Assembly: GCA_016709665.1 (NCBI GenBank) | Contig: JADJMI010000005.1 | Location: forward strand, 372,001-436,000 | Reading direction: 5' to 3' | DNA length: 64,000 bases | Origin: Betaproteobacteria bacterium | GTDB taxonomy: Bacteria > Pseudomonadota > Gammaproteobacteria > Burkholderiales > Usitatibacteraceae | In this document: positions 57,401 through 64,000 of the stretch, piece after piece | How the letters are laid out: each line of letters opens with the position of its first letter | Position numbering within the stretch: the stretch's first letter is position 1 | The notes under the pieces: model-generated | The model's database searches: none | Told to the model about the DNA's origin: nothing | The model's input: the letters and a program-made list of their open reading frames with translations, nothing else | Made by a program: the position numbers and the translations under genes

Positions 57401-58137
57401 TCGCCGGCACGAGCGCGCAGCTCGAAAGCAACTTCAATGCCCCCTCGGCCGTCGTCTACGCGGCGGTGCTCTACGTCTTCCGCACGCTCGTGGACGACGA
57501 CATTCCGCTCAACGCCGGTTGCCTCAAGCCCCTCGACGTGCGCATCCCCGAGGGCTCGATGCTCAATCCGCGCCCGCCCGCCGCGACGGTGGCCGGAAAC
57601 GTCGAGACCTCCCAGTGCATCACCGACGCGCTCTATGGCGCCCTCGGCGTGATGGCCGCGTCCTACGGCACGATGAACAACTTCACCTTCGGCAACGAGC
57701 GCCACCAGTACTACGAGACGATCTCCGGCGGCACGGGCGCCGGCCCCGGATTCCCGGGCACCGACACGGTGCAGGCCCACATGACGAATTCACGCCTCAC
57801 GGATCCGGAAGTCCTGGAATGGCGCTACCCGGTCCGCGTGGATTCGCACGCGATCCGCGCGGGCAGCGGCGGTCGCGGAAAGTGGAACGGCGGCAATGGC
57901 GCCACGCGGCGGATCCGGTTTCTCGAGCCCATGATGGCGGCGATCCTCGCGGGGCATCGGCGAATTGCGCCGTACGGCATGGCGGGCGGCGGTCCCGGGG
58001 CGCTCGGGCGCAACTGGGTGGAGCGCGCGGACGGATCGCGCACGGACCTGGGCTACGCGGACGAGACGCAGGTCGGTCCCGGCGACGTGTTCGTCATCGA
58101 GACGCCCGGCGGCGGCGGCTTCGGCGACGCCGTTTGA
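54466..58137 (+). CDS. 5-oxoprolinase / hydantoinase A-B fusion (ATP-hydrolysing)
   Basis: 1223 residues from a GTG at 54466. The HyuA half (about 1-690) has FWIDRGGTFTDVVALRPDGT, VKMGTTVATNALLERKGEPT, FMQSSGGLTDAHRFQGKDSI, GFDMGGTSTDVSHYAGELE and TIAAGGGSILHFDGQRQRVG. The HyuB half has LEVFNNLFMSIAEQMGVRLA, ERLDFSCALFDADGNLIANA, and VYVLNDPYNGGTHLPDVTVI, then RGHHADIGGITPGSMPP. This fused form opens 5-oxoproline to glutamate with ATP. A stretch of about 30 residues (LDGVDCESQPIRVQDVGLPA and on) sits between PVF and FYVGSRGHHAD, where most members have a shorter loop; its codons and GC differ from the rest of the gene. Confidence 0.92.
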   Translation: MAEANRWQFWIDRGGTFTDVVALRPDGTLLTHKLLSENPERYPDAALAAIRHFLDVPAGEPIPVARIESVKMGTTVATNALLERKGEPTVLVVTRGFRDQLRIAYQNRPRLFDRHIRLPELLHSKVIEVDERVGARGEPVTPLDEAGARAALQAAFAEGFRSAAIVFLHGYRFPAHEARVAQLAREAGFTQVSASHAVSPLMKFVSRGDTTVVDAYLSPILRRYVDRVAGELPGARLLFMQSSGGLTDAHRFQGKDSILSGPAGGIVGMTRTAERAGFPKVIGFDMGGTSTDVSHYAGELEREFDTLVAGVRLRAPMMSIHTIAAGGGSILHFDGQRQRVGPDSAGANPGPACYRRGGPLAVTDCNVMLGKVQPDFFPKVFGPGGDEPLDATVVRGKFAALAEEIAKATGVAQSPEQAAEGFLKIAVANMANAIKFISVQRGHDVTEYTLQCFGGAGGQHACLVADELGMTQVFIHPMAGVLSAYGMGLAQVRALREEAVEKRLEEAGAELEAACGRLASQCEAELVAQGESVERIERRVHLKYEGTDTALPVPLGDADSMRDSFERQYRSRFSFLMPGRALVAEAVAVEAVARTEAPAESGGSTAGGKPALPMARAPMTTGGERHDTPVFDRDALVPGQCVAGPAILAERNATTVVEPGWVAESRAGGALVLRRVVAREARYAAGTKADPVMLEVFNNLFMSIAEQMGVRLAQTAYSVNIKERLDFSCALFDADGNLIANAPHMPVHLGSMGESIRTVIAKNAGKMKPGDVYVLNDPYNGGTHLPDVTVITPVFLDGVDCESQPIRVQDVGLPALRDHGSSAVPKPLFYVGSRGHHADIGGITPGSMPPFSKTIEEEGVLLDNVLLVENGLMREAEMRSLLASARYPARNPDQNIADLRAQVAANEKGVQELKRMVGHFSLGVVKAYMRHVQDNAEECVRRVITVLKDGEYACEMDNGAVIRVKVTIGADRRSAVIDFAGTSAQLESNFNAPSAVVYAAVLYVFRTLVDDDIPLNAGCLKPLDVRIPEGSMLNPRPPAATVAGNVETSQCITDALYGALGVMAASYGTMNNFTFGNERHQYYETISGGTGAGPGFPGTDTVQAHMTNSRLTDPEVLEWRYPVRVDSHAIRAGSGGRGKWNGGNGATRRIRFLEPMMAAILAGHRRIAPYGMAGGGPGALGRNWVERADGSRTDLGYADETQVGPGDVFVIETPGGGGFGDAV

Positions 58138-58252
58138 TCCGGCGCAGGAAAGGCGCGCGATCGCTCCCGTAGATTGGATCGGGCGTGCGCGAATCGGCTT
58201 GACATCGGCGCGCGTGTCGCCGGTGCGCGACGCGCGCGGAATCAAATTCCCC

Positions 58253-58281
58253 TTGGTCGGGAAAGCGGCTGCGTATAAAAT
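58253..58281 (+). promoter_or_regulatory. Promoter of dusB-fis-purHD-hemF
   Basis: TTGGTC (58253-58258), 17 bases, TAAAAT (58276-58281) within TATAAAAT; the transcript would start near 58289, about 33 bases before the dusB GTG. It sits in the 184-base gap after the 5-oxoprolinase gene, which otherwise shows only a TTGACA (58199) lacking a partner -10. Confidence 0.6.
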
Positions 58282-58321
58282 AGGCAGCTTTCCCGCGGCC
58301 AACACGACACCTACAAACGCC

Positions 58322-59335
58322 GTGAAGATCGGTCCCATCACCCTCAGGAACAACCTCGTCGTCGCGCCGATGGCGGGCGTCACGGATCGCCCTTTCCGCC
58401 AGTTGTGCAAGGCGATGGGCGCCGGGATGGCCGTCTCGGAGATGGTCGCGTCCAATTCCCTGCTGTGGGGGTCGGAGAAGACGATCCGCCGCGGCAACCA
58501 CGAGGGCGAGGTCGAGCCGAAGGTCATCCAGATCGCGGGGTCCGATCCGGCGATGATGGCCGAGGCCGCGAAGTACAACGTCGACAACGGCGCCCAGATC
58601 GTCGACATCAACATGGGCTGCCCGGCCAAGAAGATCTGCAACGTGGCCGCCGGCTCCGCGCTGCTCAAGGACGAAGTGCTCGTCGGCCGCATCGTCTCGG
58701 CGGTGGTGAAGGCCGTCGACGTCCCGGTCACCCTGAAATTCCGCACGGGCTGGTCCACCGAGAACCGCAACGCCCTCGCCATCGCGCGCATCGCGCAGGA
58801 ATCCGGCATCGCCGCCCTGGCCCTGCACGGCCGCACGCGCGCCTGCATGTACACGGGCGAGGCGGAGTACGACACCATCAAGGCGGTGAAGGAATCGGTG
58901 TCCATTCCCGTCACCGCCAACGGCGACATCGATTCGCCGCAGAAGGCGAAGTTCGTGCTCGCCTACACCGGCGCCGACGCCATCATGATCGGCCGCGCCG
59001 CCCAGGGCCGTCCCTGGATCTTCCGCGAGATCGCGCACTACCTGGCCACGGGCGAGACGCTGCCCCCGCCGGAGGTGACGGAAATCCGCGAAGTCCTCCT
59101 CGCCCACCTGGACGACCTCTATTCCTTTTACGGCGCCGGGCGCGGTTCCCGCGTCGCGCGCAAGCACATCGCCTGGTACACCAAGGGGCTCAAGCACTCC
59201 GCCGTGTTCCGGGCGCGCATGAACACGCTCGAATCCGCCCCCGCGCAGGTCGAAGCCGTCCGCCTGTTCTTCGACGGCCTGCTCGACCTCGCCCCGCGCC
59301 TCGAGTACGAAAGCGAGGTGGCCCTTGCAGCCTAG
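58322..59335 (+). CDS. dusB: tRNA-dihydrouridine synthase DusB
   Basis: 337 residues from a GTG. FMN-dependent TIM barrel that reduces uridine in the tRNA D-loop. Motifs: NNLVVAPMAGVTDRPFRQLC, VIQIAGSDPAMMAEAAKYNV, VDINMGCPAKKICNVAAGSA (with the catalytic Cys in NMGCPAKK), LHGRTRACMYTGEAEYD and VTANGDIDSPQKAKFVLAYT. The C-terminal helical domain has RVARKHIAWYTKGLKHSAVF, as in DusB. Standing just before fis is the classic arrangement. Confidence 0.96.
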   Translation: MKIGPITLRNNLVVAPMAGVTDRPFRQLCKAMGAGMAVSEMVASNSLLWGSEKTIRRGNHEGEVEPKVIQIAGSDPAMMAEAAKYNVDNGAQIVDINMGCPAKKICNVAAGSALLKDEVLVGRIVSAVVKAVDVPVTLKFRTGWSTENRNALAIARIAQESGIAALALHGRTRACMYTGEAEYDTIKAVKESVSIPVTANGDIDSPQKAKFVLAYTGADAIMIGRAAQGRPWIFREIAHYLATGETLPPPEVTEIREVLLAHLDDLYSFYGAGRGSRVARKHIAWYTKGLKHSAVFRARMNTLESAPAQVEAVRLFFDGLLDLAPRLEYESEVALAA

Positions 59336-59654
59336 AAGCCGCGCGTTCGCCAGGACCGCGAAGTCGTCCAAGTCCGCCAAGTCCGCCAAGCCCGCGCGCC
59401 CGGCCGCCCGGGTGGAGGCCGCCCGCGAGAACGAGCTGTCCACGACGGTTCGCAAGATGATGAAGCAGTACTTCAAGGATCTCGACGGCGAGAAGCCCTG
59501 CGACATCTACGACATGGTGGTGAACTGCGTCGAGAAGCCCCTGCTCGAGGTGGTGATGTTCCATGCCCAGGGCAACCAGACGCGGGCCGCCGAGCTGCTC
59601 GGCATCAACCGCAACACCCTCCGCAAGAAGCTGCAGGAACACGGCATCGAGTAG
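59325..59654 (+). CDS. fis: DNA-binding protein Fis, with a basic N-terminal extension
   Basis: Nucleoid protein and regulator. The core is clear: LSTTVRKMMKQYFKDLDGEK, YDMVVNCVEKPLLEVVMFHA and the helix-turn-helix GNQTRAAELLGINRNTLRKK. The TTG at 59325 overlaps dusB and gives 109 residues with a basic, repeated N-terminus (KSSKSAKSAKPARPAAR). A GTG at 59412 would give a normal 80-residue Fis. Neither has a strong ribosome site, so the start is uncertain; coupling to dusB favours the long form. Confidence 0.92.
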   Translation: MQPRSRAFARTAKSSKSAKSAKPARPAARVEAARENELSTTVRKMMKQYFKDLDGEKPCDIYDMVVNCVEKPLLEVVMFHAQGNQTRAAELLGINRNTLRKKLQEHGIE

Positions 59655-59691
59655 CGCCGTCCGGCCTCGCGGCACTACGCAAGGACGAGTC

Positions 59692-61260
59692 ATGCCCCAG
59701 ACCCTGATCCCCATCCGCCGGGCCCTCCTCAGCGTTTCCGACAAGCAGGGCATCGTCGAATTCGCGAAGGTCCTCGCCTCCCACGGCATCGAGCTGCTCT
59801 CCACGGGCGGCACCGCGAAGCTCCTCGCCCAGAGCGGCCTTCCGGTCATCGAGGTCGGCGACTACACGGGCTTCCCCGAGATGATGGACGGCCGCGTGAA
59901 GACGCTGCACCCCAAGGTGCACGGCGGCATCCTCGCGCGGCGCGACATCCCGGAACACGTGCGCGCCATGCAGAGCCACCACATCCCGCCCATCGACATG
60001 GTGGTGGTGAACCTCTATCCCTTCGAGGCCACGGTCTCGAAGCCCGGCTGCATGATGGACGACGCCATCGAGAACATCGACATCGGCGGGCCGACGATGG
60101 TGCGCGCCGCCGCGAAGAACCACGCGTTCGTGTCCATCGTGACGGATCCGGCGGACTACGCGCCCCTCGCCAAGAAGCTCGCGCTCACCCGCGGCGCCCT
60201 CGATCTCGCGGACCGCTACGCCCTCGCGGTGAAGGCCTTCAGCCACACCGCCGAGTACGACGGCATGATCTCCTCGTGGCTCACGGCCCGGAACGAGAAG
60301 GGCGCCGTGCGCCCCTTCCCGGGCAAGCTGAACCTCCAGTTCACGCTGGCGCAGACGCTGCGCTACGGCGAGAACCCGCACCAGTCGGCCGCCTTCTACG
60401 TCGAGCGCGACCCGGCCAAGGGCACGCTCGCGCGCTTCCGCCAGCTCTCGGGCAAGGAGCTCAGCTACAACAACATCGCCGATGCCGACGCGGCGTGGGA
60501 ATGCTGCCGGTCCTTCGACGTGCCGGCCTGCGTCATCGTGAAGCACGCCAATCCGTGCGGCGTGGCGATCGCCACGACGACGGCGGAGGCGTACAAGCGC
60601 GCTTTCCTCACGGACCCCACCTCGGCCTTCGGCGGCATCATCGCCTTCAACCGGTCGGTGGACGCCGGCACGGCCGAGGAGGTCGCCAAGCAGTTCGTGG
60701 AAGTGGTCCTCGCCCCGGCGTACGACGCGGGCGCGATGGAGGTCTTCCGCACCAAGCCCAACGTGCGCGTGCTGACGATCGACCTCGCCCGGGATCAGAA
60801 CCGCCTCGACATGAAGCGCGTGGGCGGAGGCCTCCTCGTGCAGTCGCCGGACGACTTCGACGTCGCCCAGCTCAAGGTGGTGACGAAGCGAAAGCCCACC
60901 CAGGCCGAGATGAACGACCTCATCTTCGCCTTCCGCGTGGCCAAGTTCGTGAAGTCGAACGCCATCGTCTTCTGCGGCCAGGGCATGACGCTCGGCGTGG
61001 GCGCCGGGCAGATGAGCCGCGTCGATTCCACCCGCATCGCCGCCATCAAGGCGAAGAACGCGGGACTCTCGCTCGCCGGATCGGTTGCCGCCTCCGATGC
61101 GTTCTTCCCTTTCCGCGACGGCCTGGACGTCATCGCGAACGCGGGCGCGAAGGCGGTGATCCAGCCCGGCGGCAGCATGCGGGACGAAGAGGTGTTCGCC
61201 GCCGCGGACGAGCATGGCCTCGCCATGGTGGTCACGGGCATGCGCCACTTCCGCCACTAG
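59692..61260 (+). CDS. purH: Bifunctional AICAR formyltransferase / IMP cyclohydrolase PurH
   Basis: 522 residues; catalyses the last two steps of IMP synthesis. The N-terminal cyclohydrolase has ALLSVSDKQGIVEFAKVLAS, ELLSTGGTAKLLAQSGLPVI and DGRVKTLHPKVHGGILARRD. The C-terminal transformylase has LRYGENPHQSAAFYVERDPA, the catalytic-type KHANPCGVAIATT (Lys-His) and LAGSVAASDAFFPFRDGLDV, with IQPGGSMRDEEVFAAADEHG. It follows fis after 37 bases. Confidence 0.97.
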   Translation: MPQTLIPIRRALLSVSDKQGIVEFAKVLASHGIELLSTGGTAKLLAQSGLPVIEVGDYTGFPEMMDGRVKTLHPKVHGGILARRDIPEHVRAMQSHHIPPIDMVVVNLYPFEATVSKPGCMMDDAIENIDIGGPTMVRAAAKNHAFVSIVTDPADYAPLAKKLALTRGALDLADRYALAVKAFSHTAEYDGMISSWLTARNEKGAVRPFPGKLNLQFTLAQTLRYGENPHQSAAFYVERDPAKGTLARFRQLSGKELSYNNIADADAAWECCRSFDVPACVIVKHANPCGVAIATTTAEAYKRAFLTDPTSAFGGIIAFNRSVDAGTAEEVAKQFVEVVLAPAYDAGAMEVFRTKPNVRVLTIDLARDQNRLDMKRVGGGLLVQSPDDFDVAQLKVVTKRKPTQAEMNDLIFAFRVAKFVKSNAIVFCGQGMTLGVGAGQMSRVDSTRIAAIKAKNAGLSLAGSVAASDAFFPFRDGLDVIANAGAKAVIQPGGSMRDEEVFAAADEHGLAMVVTGMRHFRH

Positions 61261-61262
61261 CC

Positions 61263-62564
61263 GTGAAGGTCCTCGTCATCGGATCGGGCGGCCGGGAGCA
61301 CGCCCTCGCCTGGAAGATCGCGCGCTCGCCCCGCGTCTCGCGCGTGCTCGTCGCGCCGGGCAACGCCGGCACGGGCAAGGAGGAGGGACTGCAGAACGTC
61401 GCCGCCACCTCCCAAGACGAGCTGGTCGCCCTCGCGAGGCGCGAAGGCGTCGCGCTCACGGTGGTGGGCCCCGAGGCTCCGCTCGCCGCGGGCATCGTCG
61501 ACCGCTTCCGCGCCGAGGGCCTCAAGATCTTCGGCCCTACGAAGGCCGCCGCGCAGCTCGAGGCCTCGAAGGATTTCGCCAAGCGCTTCATGGTGCGCCA
61601 CGGCATCCCGACGGCGTACTACGGCACGTTCACGGACGCGAAGTCCGCGCACGCGTATGTGGAGGACGTGGTCGCGAATGCGCCGGTCGAAAAAAGAAAC
61701 GCGCCCATCGTCATCAAGGCCGACGGCCTGGCCGCGGGCAAGGGCGTCGTCGTCGCGATGACGGCGAAGGAAGCCCACGACGCCATCGACCTGATGCTCG
61801 AGGGCGGCGGCATGGGCGAGGCCGGCCACCGCGTCGTCATCGAGGAATTCATGGCGGGCGAGGAAGCCAGCTTCATCGTGATGGCCGACGGCAAGTCGGC
61901 CCTTGCATTCGCCTCCTCGCAGGACCACAAGCGCATCTTCGACGGCGACCAGGGTCCCAACACCGGCGGCATGGGCGCCTATTCGCCCGCGCCGGTGGTG
62001 ACGCCGGACGTCCACGCCCGCGTGATGCGCGAGGTCATCAACCCCACGCTCAGGGGCATGGAGGCCGACGGCATGCCGTACACCGGCTTCCTCTACGCCG
62101 GCCTCATGATCGATGCCGCGGGCGCCCCGCGCGTGGTCGAGTTCAACTGCCGCATGGGCGACCCCGAGACGCAGCCCATCCTGATGCGGCTCAAGAGCGA
62201 CTTCGTGGATCTCGTCGAGCACGCCATCGAGGGCACGCTCGACGCGGCCGAGGCCGACTGGGACCGCCGCGCCGCGCTCGGCATCGTGCTCGCCGCCGCG
62301 GGCTATCCGGATTCGCCGCGCAAGGGCGACGCCATCACCGGCCTGCCGAAGGACGAGGACGACTTCCACGTCTTCCACGCGGGAACGGCCGAGAAGGACG
62401 GGCAGGTGGTCACGAGCGGCGGGCGCGTGCTGTGCGTCACGGCCCTGGGCGACAAGGTCAAGATCGCCGCCGACCGCGCCTACGAGGTGGCCGCGAGGAT
62501 TCGCTTCGACGGCATGCAGTACCGCAAGGACATCGGCCACCGCGCCATCCACCGGCGCACGTAG
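61263..62564 (+). CDS. purD: Phosphoribosylamine-glycine ligase PurD
   Basis: 433 residues from a GTG two bases after purH. ATP-grasp enzyme, second step of purine synthesis. Blocks: KVLVIGSGGREHALAWKIAR, VLVAPGNAGTGKEEGLQNVA, IVIKADGLAAGKGVVVAMTA, DGDQGPNTGGMGAYSPAPVV and VVEFNCRMGDPETQPILMRL, the last being the metal-binding motif. Full length, no oddities. Confidence 0.97.
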   Translation: MKVLVIGSGGREHALAWKIARSPRVSRVLVAPGNAGTGKEEGLQNVAATSQDELVALARREGVALTVVGPEAPLAAGIVDRFRAEGLKIFGPTKAAAQLEASKDFAKRFMVRHGIPTAYYGTFTDAKSAHAYVEDVVANAPVEKRNAPIVIKADGLAAGKGVVVAMTAKEAHDAIDLMLEGGGMGEAGHRVVIEEFMAGEEASFIVMADGKSALAFASSQDHKRIFDGDQGPNTGGMGAYSPAPVVTPDVHARVMREVINPTLRGMEADGMPYTGFLYAGLMIDAAGAPRVVEFNCRMGDPETQPILMRLKSDFVDLVEHAIEGTLDAAEADWDRRAALGIVLAAAGYPDSPRKGDAITGLPKDEDDFHVFHAGTAEKDGQVVTSGGRVLCVTALGDKVKIAADRAYEVAARIRFDGMQYRKDIGHRAIHRRT

Positions 62565-62596
62565 AATCGCGGGTTCGAAGATCCCCGGAACCCCGC

Positions 62597-63508
62597 ATGG
62601 ACATCGCCGCCGTCAAGCAGTACCTCACCGGACTCCAGGACCGCATCGTCGATCATTTCGGCGAGCTGGGCGGCAAGGCCTTCCTGCGCGATTCGTGGGA
62701 GCGGCCCGAAGGCGGCGGCGGCATCTCCCGGCTGGTGGAAGAAGGCGAGCTGCTCGAGCGCGGCGGCGTGGGCTTCTCGCACGTGATGGGCACGAAGCTC
62801 CCGCCCTCGGCGAGCGCGCACCGCCCCGAGATCGCGGGCCGCCCCTGGGAGGCGATGGGCGTCTCGCTCGTCTTCCACCCGCGCAATCCCTACGTGCCCA
62901 CGGTGCACATGAACGTGCGCTTCTTCGCCGCGAAGAGCCCGGACGGCGACCCGGCCAAGGGCGTGTGGTGGTTCGGCGGCGGCATGGACCTCACGCCCTA
63001 CTACGGCTTCGAGGAGGACTGCGTCCATTTCCATCGCGCCAACCAGTCGGCGCTCGACGCGGTCGATCCTCTGCTGCACCCGCGCTTCAAGAAGTGGTGC
63101 GACGAGTACTTCTACAACAAGCACCGGCAGGAGCCGCGCGGCATCGGCGGCACGTTCTTCGACGACTTCAACGAGGCCGGGTTCGAGAAGAGCTTCGCGG
63201 TGATGCAGGCCGTGGGCGACGCGTTCATTCCCGCGTATTCGCCCATCGCCGAGCGCCGCCGCGAGATCGCCTGGGGCGAGCGCGAGCGCGACTTCCAGTG
63301 CTACCGGCGCGGGCGGTACGTGGAGTTCAACCTGGTCTGGGACCGCGGCACCCATTTCGGCCTGCAATCGGGCGGGCGGACGGAGTCGATCCTCATGTCG
63401 CTGCCACCCCTGGTGAAGTGGCGCTACGACTGGAAACCCGAGGCCGGCACCCCGGAAGCGAAGCTGTACACGGACTTCCTCGTGCCGAAGGATTGGGTGG
63501 CTGCCTAG
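62597..63508 (+). CDS. hemF: Oxygen-dependent coproporphyrinogen III oxidase HemF
   Basis: 303 residues; decarboxylates coproporphyrinogen III in haem synthesis when oxygen is present. Motifs: GFSHVMGTKLPPSASAHRPE, VPTVHMNVRFFAAKSPDGD, VWWFGGGMDLTPYYGFEEDC (the family signature), HFHRANQSALDAV, GTFFDDFNEAGFEKSFA and RGTHFGLQSGGRTESILMSL. The ATG at 62597 lies 32 bases after purD. A respiratory organism with a nar system often carries HemN too, but none is in this window. Confidence 0.97.
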   Translation: MDIAAVKQYLTGLQDRIVDHFGELGGKAFLRDSWERPEGGGGISRLVEEGELLERGGVGFSHVMGTKLPPSASAHRPEIAGRPWEAMGVSLVFHPRNPYVPTVHMNVRFFAAKSPDGDPAKGVWWFGGGMDLTPYYGFEEDCVHFHRANQSALDAVDPLLHPRFKKWCDEYFYNKHRQEPRGIGGTFFDDFNEAGFEKSFAVMQAVGDAFIPAYSPIAERRREIAWGERERDFQCYRRGRYVEFNLVWDRGTHFGLQSGGRTESILMSLPPLVKWRYDWKPEAGTPEAKLYTDFLVPKDWVAA

Positions 63509-63515
63509 AAAGTCC

Positions 63516-63544
63516 TTGGAGATCAGGGCCTTCTCGCGTATAGT
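63516..63544 (+). promoter_or_regulatory. Promoter of the DEAD-box helicase gene
   Basis: TTGGAG (63516-63521), exactly 17 bases, TATAGT (63539-63544). This puts transcription start near 63551, about 277 bases before the helicase ATG at 63828. Confidence 0.65.
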
Positions 63545-63550
63545 GCCGGT

Positions 63551-63827
63551 TGTGCGGTGCAGCAACCCCGGTTGCTCTCCCGCCTTCGTTCATCGTCCCT
63601 GACCTCCCGAAGCGGTATTTCGTCGCTTCCGCAGCAGTTCCCCGCAGGTTCTTCCTCCTGGGCTCGCGAATCGGTTGGTGCCGGTGTCTTGGCCTGCCGA
63701 CTTGTCGCGTCCCGGTAATCCCCTGGCGTTGCAAGCACTCCCGTTTCCGCAGTCGGGCGGCGTGTCCTCTTTTTGCCATCGCTGGAATGCGCGGCCACCG
63801 GAAGGGCCGTGCCGGAAGAATCGCCAA
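63551..63827 (+). promoter_or_regulatory. Long 5' leader of the DEAD-box helicase mRNA
   Basis: About 277 bases of leader with low gene-like character (third-position GC well under that of neighbours). It can be read as a 93-codon frame from a TTG (63550) that ends in a TGA overlapping the helicase start (ATGA). Several short inversions, such as GCGGCC and CCGGAAGG-type pairs, suggest RNA structure. Long leaders that control RNA helicase synthesis are known, for example in cold-shock helicases; whether this one acts so is inference. Confidence 0.4.
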
Positions 63828-64000
63828 ATGAGTTTCTCCCCCCTGGGCCTCAACGCCCCGATCTGCCAGGCCGTCGCGGCCGCCGGTTACACCGCCCCCA
63901 CGCCCGTGCAGCTTCGCGTGATCCCCGAGGCCCTCACCGGCCGTGACCTCATGGTCTCCTCGCAGACGGGCAGCGGCAAGACCGCCGCCTTCATGCTGCC
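63828..64000 (+). CDS. DEAD-box ATP-dependent RNA helicase, RhlE-like (3' end beyond window)
   Basis: Only 57 codons are inside. The Q-motif region is MSFSPLGLNAPICQAVAAAG then YTAPTPVQLRVIPEALTGRD, and Walker A (motif I) is SSQTGSGKTAAFMLP. This start resembles RhlE-type helicases used in ribosome assembly and mRNA turnover. The ATG at 63828 has a GGAAG site, although the DEAD box itself is out of view, so the subfamily is not certain. Confidence 0.88.
   Translation, partial: MSFSPLGLNAPICQAVAAAGYTAPTPVQLRVIPEALTGRDLMVSSQTGSGKTAAFML

Noticed and set aside
63550..63831. A 93-residue protein upstream of the DEAD-box helicase as a firm gene
   Set aside because: Weak TTG start at the predicted transcript start, no ribosome site, non-typical codon use and no recognisable domain; kept only as a leader observation.

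Overview
The window is high-GC DNA from a betaproteobacterium. The evidence is the gene families and gene order: leuS-lptE, a BPSS1780-type membrane protein beside thrB (homoserine kinase) and a DUF2782 gene, narX-narL-narK1-narK2-narGHJI-ppiC-nnrS, and dusB-fis-purH-purD-hemF. Genus and species cannot be fixed from the sequence alone. I saw no tRNA, rRNA, CRISPR array, prophage or insertion sequence.

Layout. 0-3 kb: lptE (cut by the window edge) and leuS on the minus strand. 3.1-8.5 kb: a carboxylate-use island with tcuB, tcuA and a GntR/FCD regulator on the minus strand. Diverging from it are a Bug-type binding protein and an Ldh2-type dehydrogenase, and the shared intergenic region carries a promoter overlapped by a GTATAC-AATG-GTATAC operator. 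8.5-19.3 kb: housekeeping genes (uvrD, thrB, LOG protein, polA, Sua5) plus a YHS lipoprotein and a Crp/Fnr regulator. 19.3-22 kb: a multihaem cytochrome best read as an octahaem (TvNiR-type) ammonia-forming nitrite reductase, followed by ccmI. 22.1-28.6 kb: an NRDE protein, a 47-bp palindrome, and a TRAP transporter (dctPQM) divergent from a DctS/DctR-like two-component pair. 28.7-43.1 kb: a complete nitrate respiration locus, from NarX/NarL through two NarK carriers and NarGHJI to PpiC and NnrS. 43.1-45.9 kb: a second TRAP transporter. 45.9-50.8 kb: a trehalose operon (otsA-otsB-GH15) whose OtsA carries its own membrane sensor-like module. 51-58.1 kb: MarR regulator, CLC channel, DUF1080 lipoprotein, DUF1993 protein and a fused 5-oxoprolinase. 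58.3-64 kb: dusB-fis-purH-purD-hemF and the start of a DEAD-box helicase with a long leader.

How it fits together. Nitrate enters by NarK, is reduced to nitrite by NarGHI under NarXL control, and could be reduced on to ammonium by the octahaem enzyme, which would amount to dissimilatory nitrate reduction to ammonium. Electron donors may be organic acids taken up by the Bug and TRAP systems and oxidised by TcuAB or the Ldh2 enzyme.

Sequence quality matters here. At least seven genes carry one-base indels, often in G/C runs (tcuA, ccmI, octahaem reductase, NRDE, dctP, narX, otsB), and two nearly pure G tracts interrupt uvrD and the polA 3' flank. Most of these look like consensus or assembly errors rather than true gene decay, but raw reads would be needed to decide.
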